Positions 8,637 through 16,852 of a stretch of 64,000 nt of DNA are shown piece by piece. The DNA is taken from positions 186,001-250,000 of the forward strand of contig NZ_LYOY01000040.1 in NCBI RefSeq assembly GCF_001653515.1. The letters run 5' to 3'. Source of the DNA: Streptomyces sp. ERV7. Lineage in GTDB: Bacteria; Actinomycetota; Actinomycetes; Streptomycetales; Streptomycetaceae. Position 1 is the stretch's first letter; each line of letters opens with the position of its first letter. Position numbers and translations under genes: made by a program. The notes below the pieces were generated by a model that worked only from the letters and a program-made list of their open reading frames with translations, ran no database searches and was not told where the DNA came from.

Positions 8637-9619
8637 GCACGCTCACCCACCCCTCCGCCACCGAGGAGCCGACCCGTACGCGGCCCAGGAGGCTGCGCGG
8701 ACTCCTGTGGCTGGTGGCCCGCCAGCACCGGACCGTCCTGCTCGCCTGCGTGGCGGCCGTCGTGCTCGGCTCGGTGGCGATCATCCAGCAGCGTGGAGCC
8801 CTGCTGGACAACGCGCACGCCGCCGGCTGGCCCGCCACCCCCGTCGACGACATGGACGGCGCCGCGCGCCTGCGGATGGCGAACGCGTTCACCGACATCG
8901 CCGCCTACGTGGGGTATCTCCCGGCGCTCTTCGGTGTCTTCCTGGGCGCCGCGCTCCTCTCCTCGGACCAGGAGAACGGCACGGCGCGGCTGGTCACCAC
9001 CCAGTCGGTGACCCGCTCGCGCTGGCTGCTGTGGAAGGTCGGCTTCGCCGTGGCGCTCGTCGCGGTCACCACCGCGGTCCTGGGCTCGCTGCTGACCTGG
9101 TACTGGCACGCGGCCCGGCCGTTCGTCTCCACCGACTGGATCGACGCGACGATCTTCGACAACACGGGGCCCGTCCTGTTCGCCAAGGCGCTGTTCACCA
9201 CGTCGCTCGGCATCGCCATCGGCGCCCTGGTACGCCGTGCGGTGCCCGCGATGGCGCTCACCCTCTTCGGCACGTTCGTGCTTGAGGTGGCCTTCGACTA
9301 CCTCAAGCCGCACCTCGCCGCCTCGCGCCGGGTCGCGTTCCCCCTGGAGGGCGACCACCCGGCGGTGCTCAACGGCTCGGTCCAGGTGGACCAGTGGGTC
9401 GGCACCGCCTCCGGCAAGCTCTACGGGTGGGGCACCTGCGTCAACGAAAGCGACACGGACGGCTGCCGTGCCAAGAAGGGCATCGTCAACTCGGTGTGGG
9501 ACTACTTCGGTTACGACCAGATGGCCACCCTGCAGTGGACCGCGGCCGCCCTGCTGGCCGTGGGGAGCGCGGTGCTGCTCGCGCTGGCCGTATGGCGCAC
9601 CCGCCGCCAGGCGTTCTAG
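8633..9619 (+). CDS. ABC transporter permease subunit
   Basis: A 328-residue membrane protein starting at the ATG that overlaps the ATPase stop. Hydrophobic segments are visible near residues 30-48, 88-112 and 130-150, with more around 175-225 and at 300-320. A hydrophilic extracytoplasmic loop is inserted between the first two, and a second one with paired Cys (GTCVNESDTDGC) lies near 265-280. Together with the ATPase it would make a homodimeric ABC-2-type exporter. Substrate unknown. The stop is followed by about 140 bases before the regulator gene. Confidence 0.85.
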   Translation: MSTLTHPSATEEPTRTRPRRLRGLLWLVARQHRTVLLACVAAVVLGSVAIIQQRGALLDNAHAAGWPATPVDDMDGAARLRMANAFTDIAAYVGYLPALFGVFLGAALLSSDQENGTARLVTTQSVTRSRWLLWKVGFAVALVAVTTAVLGSLLTWYWHAARPFVSTDWIDATIFDNTGPVLFAKALFTTSLGIAIGALVRRAVPAMALTLFGTFVLEVAFDYLKPHLAASRRVAFPLEGDHPAVLNGSVQVDQWVGTASGKLYGWGTCVNESDTDGCRAKKGIVNSVWDYFGYDQMATLQWTAAALLAVGSAVLLALAVWRTRRQAF

Positions 9620-9760
9620 CCCGTCACCGGCCCGGATCGGGAAGCCACCAGGCATAGGCTGTACGCCACCGTACGAAGGGTGTTGCGCCCCGGCGACCGA
9701 GCCCGGGGCGCACACCCGTCCGAGATACCCGAGACACCCGAAGCGAAGGAGGCAGGTGCG

Positions 9761-10171
9761 ATGGTCATGTTCCGCGTGGACCGCCGCAGCGGCCTGCCCG
9801 CCTACCTCCAGATCGTCCACCAGGTGGAGCAGGCCCTGCGCATGGGGGCGCTGGCCGAGGGCGACAAACTCCCGACGGCGGCCCAGGTGGCGGCCACCAC
9901 GAAGGTCAACCCCAACACCACGCTGAAGGCCTACCGGGAGCTGGAGCGCTCCGGTCTGGTCGAAGTGCGCCAGGGGGCGGGGACGTTCATCACCCGCTCG
10001 CTCGCCACCCCGCAGACCGCACCGGAGTCACCGCTGCGCACCCGGCTCGGCGAGTGGCTGCGCGAGGCGCGGGGGGAGGGTCTGAGCGAACACGACGTCA
10101 CGACGCTGTTCGACGCCCTGCTCGCCGAAACCTACCCGGCGGCCACGCCCACGCACACCCCCGCACACTGA
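9761..10171 (+). CDS. GntR-family (YtrA-type) repressor
   Basis: A 136-residue regulator. The winged helix occupies residues 1-75 (PAYLQIVHQVEQALR, LPTAAQVAATTKVNPNTTLKAYRELE, GLVEVRQGAGTF), and the short C-terminal tail lacks the large ligand domain, as in the YtrA subfamily. AGGAGG lies eight bases before the ATG. Its place behind an ABC ATPase/permease pair fits the YtrA pattern of a repressor controlling its own exporter genes. The palindrome at 7643-7676 is the proposed binding site. Members respond to cell-wall antibiotics in several species, but the inducer here is unknown. Confidence 0.88.
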   Translation: MVMFRVDRRSGLPAYLQIVHQVEQALRMGALAEGDKLPTAAQVAATTKVNPNTTLKAYRELERSGLVEVRQGAGTFITRSLATPQTAPESPLRTRLGEWLREARGEGLSEHDVTTLFDALLAETYPAATPTHTPAH

Positions 10172-10210
10172 TGCGCCGCCCGGCCGGGGGCCGGGCGGCG
10201 CATCAGTGTG
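10164..10210. terminator. Bidirectional terminator between GntR and the DEAD-box helicase
   Basis: A perfect 22-bp stem (10164-10185 and 10189-10210) with a GGG loop. The left arm contains the stop codon of the GntR gene, and the right arm ends seven bases before the helicase stop. No clear T-run follows on either side, as is common in Streptomyces. Confidence 0.85.
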
Positions 10211-10217
10211 TAAGGCC

Positions 10218-11744
10218 CTAGGCCGAGCGGCGTACGCGGGCCGCCTTGCGGGCGTCGGCGAGCTGCTGGGCCTCGGTGGCCCGGCGGCCACCGCCGGAGC
10301 GGCCGGGACGGCCGGGGGTGGTGCCGATGCCCCGGAACGGGGCCCCGCCGCGCTTGGGGCGCTCGGCCGCCGGCGCGTTGCCGATCGGGACGCCCGACGG
10401 GGTCTGGGCGCCGGTGATCCGGCTCAGCTCGGCCTCGCCGGAGCGGACCTCGGTGATCTGCGGCCGGATGCCCGCGTCCGCCATCAGCCGGCTCATCTCG
10501 CGGCGCTGGTTGGGCGTCACCAGGGTGACGACGCTGCCGGACTCACCGGCCCGGGCGGTGCGGCCGCCGCGGTGCAGATAGTCCTTGTGGTCGGCGGGCG
10601 GATCGACGTTGACGACCAGGTCGAGGTCGTCGACGTGGATGCCCCGGGCCGCCACATTGGTCGCCACCAGCGTGGTGACGTGCCCGTCCTTGAACTGGGC
10701 CAGGGTGCGGGTGCGCTGCGGCTGCGACTTTCCGCCGTGCAGCGCGGCCGCCCGTACACCGCTGCTCATCAGGTGCTTGGTGAACTGGTCGACGGCGTGC
10801 TTGGTGTCCAGGAACATGATCACCCGGCCCTCACGGGCGGCGATCTCCGTGGCGGTGGCGTACTTGTCGGTGCCGTGCACGTGCAGCAGGTGGTGTTCCA
10901 TCGTGGTGACCGCGGCCGCCGAGGGGTCCACGGAGTGGACCACCGGGTCGGTGAGGTAGCGGCGCACCAGCAGGTCCACGTTGCGGTCCAGGGTGGCCGA
11001 GAACAGCATCCGCTGCCCGTCCGGGCGCACCAGGTCGAGCAGCTCGGTGACCTGCGGCATGAAGCCCATGTCAGCCATCTGGTCGGCCTCGTCGAGCACG
11101 GTGATGTCCACCCGGTCCAGACGGCAGTCACGGCGCTCGACGAGGTCCTTGAGACGCCCGGGGGTCGCCACGACGACCTCGGCGCCGGAGCGCAGCGCCC
11201 CGGCCTGCCGTCCGATCGACATCCCGCCGACGACGGTGGCCAGACGCAGCCTGAGCGACCTGGCGTACGGGGTGAGCGCGTCGGTCACCTGCTGGGCCAG
11301 CTCGCGGGTGGGGACGAGGATCAGGGCCAGCGGCTGCTTGGAGTCGGCGCGGAGGCCTGCCGTACGGGCGAGGAGCGCGAGGCCGAAGGCGAGGGTCTTG
11401 CCCGAGCCGGTGCGGCCCCGGCCGAGGACGTCACGGCCCGCGAGGGAGTTCGGCAGGGTGGCCGCCTGGATCGGGAACGGCACCGTCACACCTTCGGCGG
11501 TGAGCGCCGAGAGCAGCGGGGCGGGCATGTCCAGGTCGGCGAACGCCTCGACCGCCGGCAGTGCCGGGGTGAGCGTGGTGGGGAGGGCGAACTCGCCCTG
11601 CGGGGCGGCAGGGCGCCGGCTGCGGCCGCCGGAGCGGCTCTGTGCCTGCGCGCGATAGCGGGCGCCACCGCGCTCGGCGCCACCGGAGCCGGATCCCTTG
11701 CGGGCGCCGTACGAGCGGTCATTCGTGCGAGCTGATCGGTTCAT
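10218..11744 (-). CDS. DEAD-box RNA helicase
   Basis: A 508-residue helicase. A basic Gly/Arg/Ser tail covers residues 1-50. The core shows motif I GRTGSGKT (110-117), PTRELA, TPGR, motif II DEAD (VLDEADQMADMGF), SAT, ATNVAARG and motif VI HRGGRTARAG. A basic C-terminal tail follows (RPGRSGGGRR). It unwinds RNA in ribosome assembly or mRNA turnover. GAGGAAGG precedes the ATG. The cold-shock gene lies just upstream on the same strand, separated by a terminator, which fits a shared role in cold adaptation. Confidence 0.92.
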   Translation of the reverse strand: MNRSARTNDRSYGARKGSGSGGAERGGARYRAQAQSRSGGRSRRPAAPQGEFALPTTLTPALPAVEAFADLDMPAPLLSALTAEGVTVPFPIQAATLPNSLAGRDVLGRGRTGSGKTLAFGLALLARTAGLRADSKQPLALILVPTRELAQQVTDALTPYARSLRLRLATVVGGMSIGRQAGALRSGAEVVVATPGRLKDLVERRDCRLDRVDITVLDEADQMADMGFMPQVTELLDLVRPDGQRMLFSATLDRNVDLLVRRYLTDPVVHSVDPSAAAVTTMEHHLLHVHGTDKYATATEIAAREGRVIMFLDTKHAVDQFTKHLMSSGVRAAALHGGKSQPQRTRTLAQFKDGHVTTLVATNVAARGIHVDDLDLVVNVDPPADHKDYLHRGGRTARAGESGSVVTLVTPNQRREMSRLMADAGIRPQITEVRSGEAELSRITGAQTPSGVPIGNAPAAERPKRGGAPFRGIGTTPGRPGRSGGGRRATEAQQLADARKAARVRRSA

Positions 11745-12033
11745 GCAGAACCTTCCTCGATATGGCACGTATCGAGGAATTCGCGGCAGAAATGACTGCC
11801 GGGGAATCGCAAGAACGAGCCGAAAGAAAAGACGAAAACGAGCCCGGTTCGGCCGCGGTGTCGCGGACCGCCGTCGGGCCTCGGAATACCTGCCGCGCGC
11901 GGGCCCGAGGGGATGAACCCGCTGGGGCGGTGGCGCGTACGGCTGCGGCACCCGGAGTCCCGCGCGTCGTGGAGTGCCGTCCACGGCGCGGTGGGCGCAC
12001 GCCCCGAGGGTGCGTGGCCTGGAGACAGCAACG
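11745..12033 (-). other. Long upstream region of the DEAD-box helicase gene
   Basis: About 290 bases with no credible gene lie between the helicase start and the cold-shock gene terminator. It presumably holds the helicase promoter and 5' leader. The part next to the gene (about 11745-11860) is noticeably A-rich on the plus strand. I see no recognised riboswitch. Confidence 0.5.
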
Positions 12034-12068
12034 AGCTGGGGCCCGTACACAAGGTGCGGGCCCCAGCT
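12034..12068 (-). terminator. Terminator hairpin after the cold-shock gene
   Basis: A 12-bp perfect stem (AGCTGGGGCCCG at 12034-12045, with its complement at 12057-12068) starts 26 bases past the cold-shock stop codon, in the right orientation to end that transcript. Confidence 0.75.
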
Positions 12069-12093
12069 GCGTCATACCTACGCTTCAGTGGCG

Positions 12094-12297
12094 TCAGGCG
12101 GGGGTGATGTTCTCCGCCTGCGGGCCCTTCTGGCCCTGCGTGACGTCGAAGTTCACCTTCTGGCCTTCCTGAAGCTCACGGAAGCCCTGGGTGGCGATGT
12201 TCGAGTAGTGGGCGAACACGTCCGGGCCGCCACCCTCCTGCTCGATGAAGCCGAAGCCCTTTTCCGAGTTGAACCACTTCACGGTGCCAGTAGCCAT
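12094..12297 (-). CDS. Cold-shock protein (CspA family)
   Basis: A 67-residue single OB-fold protein with the classic start [13 protein letters not shown]1 KGFGFI and RNP2-like VFAHY. It binds single-stranded RNA and DNA as an RNA chaperone. GAAGGAGAT lies seven bases before the ATG. Length and sequence are typical of actinobacterial CspA-type proteins, of which Streptomyces has several, so I do not assign a paralogue name. The leader is long, as usual for csp genes. Confidence 0.95.
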   Translation of the reverse strand: MATGTVKWFNSEKGFGFIEQEGGGPDVFAHYSNIATQGFRELQEGQKVNFDVTQGQKGPQAENITPA

Positions 12298-12682
12298 GTC
12301 ATATCTCCTTCGGGGCAGTGCCCTGGGGCCCACACTGTGCGGACCCCGGCGTCGCCGCGATGATTGCCCCGTCCGGATAAAGCACCGGAAATACAAAAGT
12401 GCCCGACGGAAAGAAGCCCGCCCAGGCACTTGAAGTCTTTGGGAACCACAACTGCAACTGGGATCAACAGTAGCACGGTGTGGCCGTCCCGTACAGCAAA
12501 TGCCGACTTTTTCGGCTGGGCGCCACGGAATCCCCGCCCCCCACGGAAAAAGTGCCCGAACGCGCCCCCTACCTGCCACAACAGATATTTGCTTACGTAA
12601 AGCATACTTTCGGGGTACGGGGCGGAGAGGCCGGGCGACGCGCAGGTGGCGCGGCAGGTATGCGTCCGGCCTGTGCCAGAGT
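12298..12682. other. Leader of the cold-shock gene and divergent promoter region
   Basis: About 385 bases without a gene separate the cold-shock gene from the divergent GH16-like gene. The stretch from roughly 12380 to 12620 is AT-rich for this genome (AACAGATATTTGCTTACGTA near 12580), consistent with promoters and a csp-type 5' leader. I cannot place a -10/-35 pair with confidence. Confidence 0.5.
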
Positions 12683-13369
12683 GTGGCCGTGCTCACCGAG
12701 GCCCCGCTGCTCCCCGTCCTCACGGCCGACTTCACCTCCCCCGTGCAGTGGGTCGCGGGCCGCTCCTGGGCGTATCCGGAGGGCGGCCCCGTCAACCCCG
12801 GCGACGACAAGCTCGACCACCTGGTCCCCGACGCCGCGTACAGCCGCACCGGCACGTTCCTGGCGAGACGCCGCCCCGAGGGCACCTGGAGCACGGGGCT
12901 GCTGACCACCGAGGGCAGCGACGAGGACTTCACGGTGCGCGCGGGCGACGTCCTGGAGGCCCGGGTGCGGCTGCCGCGCGAGCGGGGGGCCTGGCCGGCG
13001 ATCTGGACCTGGCGGGACGGCGGCCAGGAGGTCGACGTGTTCGAGTACCACCCCGACAACCCCGATCTGCTGGAGCTGACCAACCACGTCCGGGGCTCCC
13101 ACCACTCCTACCGCGACCCCTGCGTCACCCCCGGCGCCCTGCTCGACCTGCGGGTCGACTTCGGCGTCCGCTCGGTGGCGTGGTGGGTGAACGGCGACCG
13201 GGTCTTCGTCGACCGCCGAGGTGTGGGCCGCCACTGGTACGCCCACCTCATCGTCAACCTCTCGGTCAGCGCGGGCCGCTTCCACCCGGCGCCGGACCCA
13301 CAGGTGTCGGAGATGTCCTTCGAGGTCCCGGCGCTGAGGGTGTACCGCGGCGCCGCGACCGCCATGTGA
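12683..13369 (+). CDS. GH16-like beta-glucanase-fold protein
   Basis: About 228 residues. The segment [21 protein letters not shown] resembles the active site of glycoside hydrolase family 16 (E-[IV]-D-x-x-E), with Glu, Asp and Glu in the expected spacing, followed by [10 protein letters not shown] and a [12 protein letters not shown] strand. GH16 enzymes cut beta-1,3/1,4-glucans. No signal peptide is visible, which is unusual for a polysaccharide hydrolase. The GTG at 12683 is an uncertain start; another GTG at 12689 is possible and neither has a strong ribosome site. Function as a true glucanase is not certain. Confidence 0.6.
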   Translation: MAVLTEAPLLPVLTADFTSPVQWVAGRSWAYPEGGPVNPGDDKLDHLVPDAAYSRTGTFLARRRPEGTWSTGLLTTEGSDEDFTVRAGDVLEARVRLPRERGAWPAIWTWRDGGQEVDVFEYHPDNPDLLELTNHVRGSHHSYRDPCVTPGALLDLRVDFGVRSVAWWVNGDRVFVDRRGVGRHWYAHLIVNLSVSAGRFHPAPDPQVSEMSFEVPALRVYRGAATAM

Positions 13370-13376
13370 GGCTCCG

Positions 13377-14060
13377 TCAGAGACAGGACGCCGTGCTGTT
13401 GATGTCCCTGGTCTCCAGGACGTGGACGCGCGCCCCCTCGGTCGCCACCGCGATCATCGCCCGGCCCAGCTGCTCCGTCGTGGTGACGTGGTGCGGGGCC
13501 AGTCGCCGCAGGACGGGGTAGAGCGGCGTGGTGACCACGTACGCGGCCCGGTAGAGGCGGGTCTTCGAGGTGATTCCGTGCAGGGGCTGGATGTATCCGG
13601 GGCGGAACATATACGCGTCCAGGTCCAGCGCCAGCAGGTCGTTCTCCGTCCTGCCCTTGATCCGGGCCCACTTGACGCGGCCCCGCTCGGTGCTGTCGGT
13701 GCCCTGGCCGGAGACGTAGACGAAGGTGGAGCGCGGGTTCCAGGAGGCGAGGGCGCGTGCGACCGTGAGGGTGAGGTCGTGGGTGATACGGCCGTAGGCC
13801 GCCTCGTCCATGCCCGCCGAGGAGACGCCCAGACAGAAGAAGCAGGCGTCGTATCCGGTGAGTTGGTCCTGTGTGCCGGGCAGGCTCATCAGGGCCGCGA
13901 GGTCGGGGTGGACGAGTTCGCGCAGCTTGGGGTGCTTGTCGCCGAGCGGGGTGCGGCCCACCGCGAGGACGCTCTCGATCCGGTCGTCGCGCAGGCACTC
14001 CCGCAGGACACCCTGGCCGACCATGCCGGTCGCACCGAAGAGGATCACCTTGATACCCAT
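13377..14060 (-). CDS. NAD(P)-binding, atypical SDR-type oxidoreductase
   Basis: A 227-residue Rossmann protein with the N-terminal dinucleotide motif GATGMVGQG (residues 9-17), a YVSGQGTDSTERG segment in the catalytic region and RPGYIQPL near residue 155. It resembles small atypical short-chain dehydrogenases (HTATIP2/YbjT-like), which often lack classical catalysis. GAAGGAGCGAG precedes the ATG. It converges on the GH16-like gene with seven bases between stops. Substrate unknown. Confidence 0.8.
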   Translation of the reverse strand: MGIKVILFGATGMVGQGVLRECLRDDRIESVLAVGRTPLGDKHPKLRELVHPDLAALMSLPGTQDQLTGYDACFFCLGVSSAGMDEAAYGRITHDLTLTVARALASWNPRSTFVYVSGQGTDSTERGRVKWARIKGRTENDLLALDLDAYMFRPGYIQPLHGITSKTRLYRAAYVVTTPLYPVLRRLAPHHVTTTEQLGRAMIAVATEGARVHVLETRDINSTASCL

Positions 14061-14197
14061 GGACTCGCTCCTTCCCTCGTGACCGGTCGGCGAAGTCCCC
14101 TGACCCCGACGAGTCCTGGGGTCTGCGTATCACGGCGGACGCCGTATCGCGGCGGTCGGCGGCCGCGAAACCCGGTGTCGCACCTGCCCGGCGGTGC

Positions 14198-14932
14198 TCA
14201 GGCGCGGGCGTCGGTACGGAAGGTGACGTCCTCGCCGGAGAGCGTCGCGGTGAGTCCGTCGGCGGTCGTGGTGAGGGACTTGAGCGCCAGGCCGTCCGGG
14301 ATGCCGTCGAGCTTCAGCTCGCGCTCCAGCATGCCGGTGACGAGCGTCCGCATCGCCTTCGGCAGGTCGTCGCCGACCTTCACCGACCGCAGCGCGAGTG
14401 CGCGGTCGCCCGCCACCTCGACCCGCGCGCTGGCCCCGACCTTACCGACGAGCGGCAGGGTGGTGGTGGCCGCGACGCGCGGCTCGGCCTTCGTGCTGTC
14501 CCGGCTGTAGCCGATCTCGAAGCCGAGCGCCTTGGACAGGTCCTGGTAGGACACGAAGGCGGTGGCCTTGGCGGAGGCGGCGTGGGCCTCGGAGGCGTCC
14601 GCGGAGCGGCGCAGCCGGTCGAGCTCGACGTTCAGCGTGGTGATCGGGAGTCTGCCGCCGTCGCGGCCCGCGGGGATGTCGGAGGCCTCGATGTCGACGC
14701 GGTCGAGCGTGCCCCCGGCCAACTGGGTCAGTACGGGGAAGCCGTGCACCTCCACATGCGGCGCGCTCTTGAGCCCCTGAGCCTTCTGGAAGGCGTCGGC
14801 CGTGCGGTGTTCGGTCCAGGCGGCCGCGGCCCGGTCGCCCGCCACGCCCAGCCCGGCGAGCACGACGGCGGCGACCGCGTACTTGCGCCACCCGCGCAGC
14901 GCCCGGCCCGCCACGGGGCGCGGCCTCAGCAC
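14198..14932 (-). CDS. DUF2993 (LmeA-like) membrane-anchored protein
   Basis: A 244-residue protein starting at GTG. One N-terminal membrane segment (about 18-36) is followed by an extracytoplasmic DUF2993 domain (VEVHGFPVLTQLAGGTLDRVDI is characteristic). In mycobacteria a member, LmeA, is involved in lipomannan elongation; in Streptomyces the role is unproven. Its start overlaps the end of the TetR gene by seven bases, so both form one operon controlled by the operator at 15558-15588. Confidence 0.85.
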   Translation of the reverse strand: MLRPRPVAGRALRGWRKYAVAAVVLAGLGVAGDRAAAAWTEHRTADAFQKAQGLKSAPHVEVHGFPVLTQLAGGTLDRVDIEASDIPAGRDGGRLPITTLNVELDRLRRSADASEAHAASAKATAFVSYQDLSKALGFEIGYSRDSTKAEPRVAATTTLPLVGKVGASARVEVAGDRALALRSVKVGDDLPKAMRTLVTGMLERELKLDGIPDGLALKSLTTTADGLTATLSGEDVTFRTDARA

Positions 14933-15519
14933 GCCGATCCCTCACGCGGTACGGGGTGCGCGGCGATCCCGCACGCGGCGCGGAAGGCGCTCAGCAGCGG
15001 GGCGCGCAGCAGGTCGTCCGGCACGTCCTGACGGGCGGCGACGGTGCTGAGCAGCCCGGTCACGGCCAGCTGCGCCCGGATGGTGCCGTCCAGGTCGTCC
15101 GCGTCCGCGAAGGCGGCGAGGGTCTCCGTGCGGTGGTCGCCCAGATCCCCCATGCCCTCCACCCCGGCGAGCGCGCCGGGCAGCACCGGCAGCCCGGAGT
15201 TGAAGAGCAGAGCGAGCCGGGAGCGGTGGCGCAGCGCCAGGTCGACCAGATCGGCCGAGGCCCGCCGGTGCCGCTCGGGCCCCTCCGGCAGGGCGCCCCA
15301 GGTGGCCCGCAGCGCGGCGAACTCGGTCAGCGGACCGATCAGCGTCGCCGCGAGCAGCCGTTCCTTGGAGGGGAAGCGGTGCAGCAGGCCGGTCTTGGAG
15401 TAGCCGACCCGGTCCGCGATCTCCTGCACCGAGGTGCCGAGATAGCCCTGCGCGGTGAAGAGCTCGGCGGCGGCCTCGACGATCTCGGCGTCGAGCTCGG
15501 CGCGCGTCGGGCGTGGCAT
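14926..15519 (-). CDS. TetR-family regulator of the TetR-DUF2993 operon
   Basis: A 197-residue TetR protein. The helix-turn-helix occupies residues 6-55 (VEAAAELFTAQGYLGTSVQEIADRVGYSKTGLLHRF reads across it in the usual pattern), with a variable helical ligand domain behind. The start at 15519 is preferred because it sits at the family's normal N-terminus. It is the first gene of a two-gene operon with the DUF2993 gene. A perfect inverted repeat lies 39-69 bases upstream, so autorepression is likely. Ligand unknown. Confidence 0.88.
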   Translation of the reverse strand: MPRPTRAELDAEIVEAAAELFTAQGYLGTSVQEIADRVGYSKTGLLHRFPSKERLLAATLIGPLTEFAALRATWGALPEGPERHRRASADLVDLALRHRSRLALLFNSGLPVLPGALAGVEGMGDLGDHRTETLAAFADADDLDGTIRAQLAVTGLLSTVAARQDVPDDLLRAPLLSAFRAACGIAAHPVPREGSAC

Positions 15520-15557
15520 GACGGTCCTCCCCTGAGCCTGGTCACGCCACCGTAACA

Positions 15558-15588
15558 GACCATCTGGTCCCTGATGGACCAGATGGTC
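15558..15588. promoter_or_regulatory. TetR operator, 13-bp inverted repeat
   Basis: GACCATCTGGTCC, a 5-base spacer and its exact complement lie just upstream of the TetR gene. The form GACCATCTGGTC is typical of TetR sites. It should overlap the promoter of the TetR-DUF2993 operon. Confidence 0.82.
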
Positions 15589-15594
15589 CGTACG

Positions 15595-15630
15595 TCTCAC
15601 GCGACGTCTCACGCGACGCTTCGCGCGACG
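15595..15630. repeat. Short tandem repeat, 12 bp x 3
   Basis: Two exact TCTCACGCGACG units are followed by a third with two changes (CTTCGCGCGACG). It lies between the TetR operator and the end of the lytic transglycosylase gene. No function is evident. Confidence 0.7.
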
Positions 15631-15666
15631 CGGGGGATCGATCGGGCGGAGATGTCCGTCAGCGCC

Positions 15667-16509
15667 TCAGTACGCGCCGTTCACGTTGTCGATCGAGCCG
15701 TACGTGTTGGCCGCGTAGTTGCACGCGGCGACGATGTTGGCGACGGGGTCGTAGCTGTCCGTCGACGTGCCGGGCACGTGGAAGGCCCGGAAGGTGGGGT
15801 CGATGACCTGGAGGAGGCCCTTGGAGGGTGTGCCGGCCACCGCGTTGGAGTCCCAGTTGTTGATGGCCAGCGGGTTGCCCGACGACTCGCGCATGACGTT
15901 GCGGTAGATGCCGTCGTAGGAGCCGGGGATCCCGTGCTGGGCCATGATGTCCAGCGACTGCCGGATCCAGCCGTCCAGGTTGTTGCCGTAGGTCGCCGTC
16001 TTCGCCACGGCGGCGGTCGCCTTCTGGGGCGGCGTGGCCTTACGGGCCGAGCGGTCGGCCCGGTCCGAGGTGGCCGTACGGTCCGCGGACGCCGGGGCCT
16101 TCTTGCCCACCGACAGTGCGAGGCCGGGGTGGATCAGGGCCGGGTTGCCGCCGATGGCCTGGCGGTTGTCCTGGTAGAGCTTCTTCCAGCCGCCGCTCAC
16201 GTCGAGGTCCTGGGCGATCTTGGAGAGGGAGTCACCGGCCACGACGGAGTAGGTCGTCGCCGCGGCCTTCGCGGCGGTGGCCTGCTTGGCCACGATCGGC
16301 TCGGCTGACACCGTGCCCTTGGCGGCGGCCGTGACGGCGGACGCGGCCGTCGCGGCGGTGCCGGAGTGCGGGGCGGCCGATGTCGCGGCACCGGCGCTGG
16401 TCGCGCCGATCACCGGGATGATGAGCGCGGCGCCACCGGTGCCCGCGGCGGCGATGCCCCGGGTCAGGGTGCTGGACTTGGGGCGGCGGTGCTTACCCTT
16501 TGCAGGCAT
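15667..16509 (-). CDS. Secreted LysM / transglycosylase (SLT-fold) cell-wall protein
   Basis: A 280-residue exported protein. A basic N-terminus (KGKHRRPK) and a hydrophobic Ala/Gly segment form a signal peptide ending near residue 45. A LysM domain lies at about 85-135 (YSVVAGDSLSKIAQDL), then an Ala/Lys linker, then a lytic-transglycosylase-like domain from about residue 185 with NVMRESSGNP, whose Glu is the expected catalytic acid, and GLLQVIDPTF. It should bind and cleave peptidoglycan. GGAGAGG precedes the ATG, and a c-di-AMP riboswitch lies in its 5' leader, tying expression to the signal that controls Streptomyces resuscitation-type hydrolases. Confidence 0.92.
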   Translation of the reverse strand: MPAKGKHRRPKSSTLTRGIAAAGTGGAALIIPVIGATSAGAATSAAPHSGTAATAASAVTAAAKGTVSAEPIVAKQATAAKAAATTYSVVAGDSLSKIAQDLDVSGGWKKLYQDNRQAIGGNPALIHPGLALSVGKKAPASADRTATSDRADRSARKATPPQKATAAVAKTATYGNNLDGWIRQSLDIMAQHGIPGSYDGIYRNVMRESSGNPLAINNWDSNAVAGTPSKGLLQVIDPTFRAFHVPGTSTDSYDPVANIVAACNYAANTYGSIDNVNGAY

Positions 16510-16526
16510 GGCGCATTCCTCTCCTT

Positions 16527-16690
16527 CGCCTGCGAGGTGAGCTGTCGGGTTCGGGCGAGAGCTGCCCGGCCGCGCTGCACGCGACTTCACCCCGAGCCGT
16601 TCCGTCATCCGGATTCGGCGGCCTACCTGGGTCCCCCGCTCCTGCCTTTTCGTGTGTGGGAGGTTTCCGGACAGCGGCAGGATTCGGCGG
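16527..16690 (-). promoter_or_regulatory. c-di-AMP riboswitch (ydaO/yuaA class)
   Basis: On the minus strand the leader shows the conserved blocks in order: CGCCGAATCC, a variable hairpin, GGAGCGGGGGACCCAGG, GGGGTGAAGTCG, GGCAGCTCTCGCCCGAACCC, then GACAGCTCACCTCGCAGGCG closing the P1 stem just before the ribosome site. These match the ydaO aptamer. In Streptomyces this riboswitch precedes several cell-wall lytic enzyme genes including rpfA, and high c-di-AMP lowers their expression. The end of the aptamer is only about 18 bases from the start codon. Boundaries are by eye. Confidence 0.9.
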
Positions 16691-16852
16691 TCCATCCGGA
16701 TTTGAGCGTGACCGTAAGCGAATAGGACCGGCCGAAACAAGAGGTCGAATTCACCCTGGGATCCGCAAGAAAGATCCACCGGCGGAAGGGAGTACGAGTG
16801 CCCCTCTCCCCGTACCCCCAACTCCTCCCCGTCCCCCCGCTTGAAGGAACCC

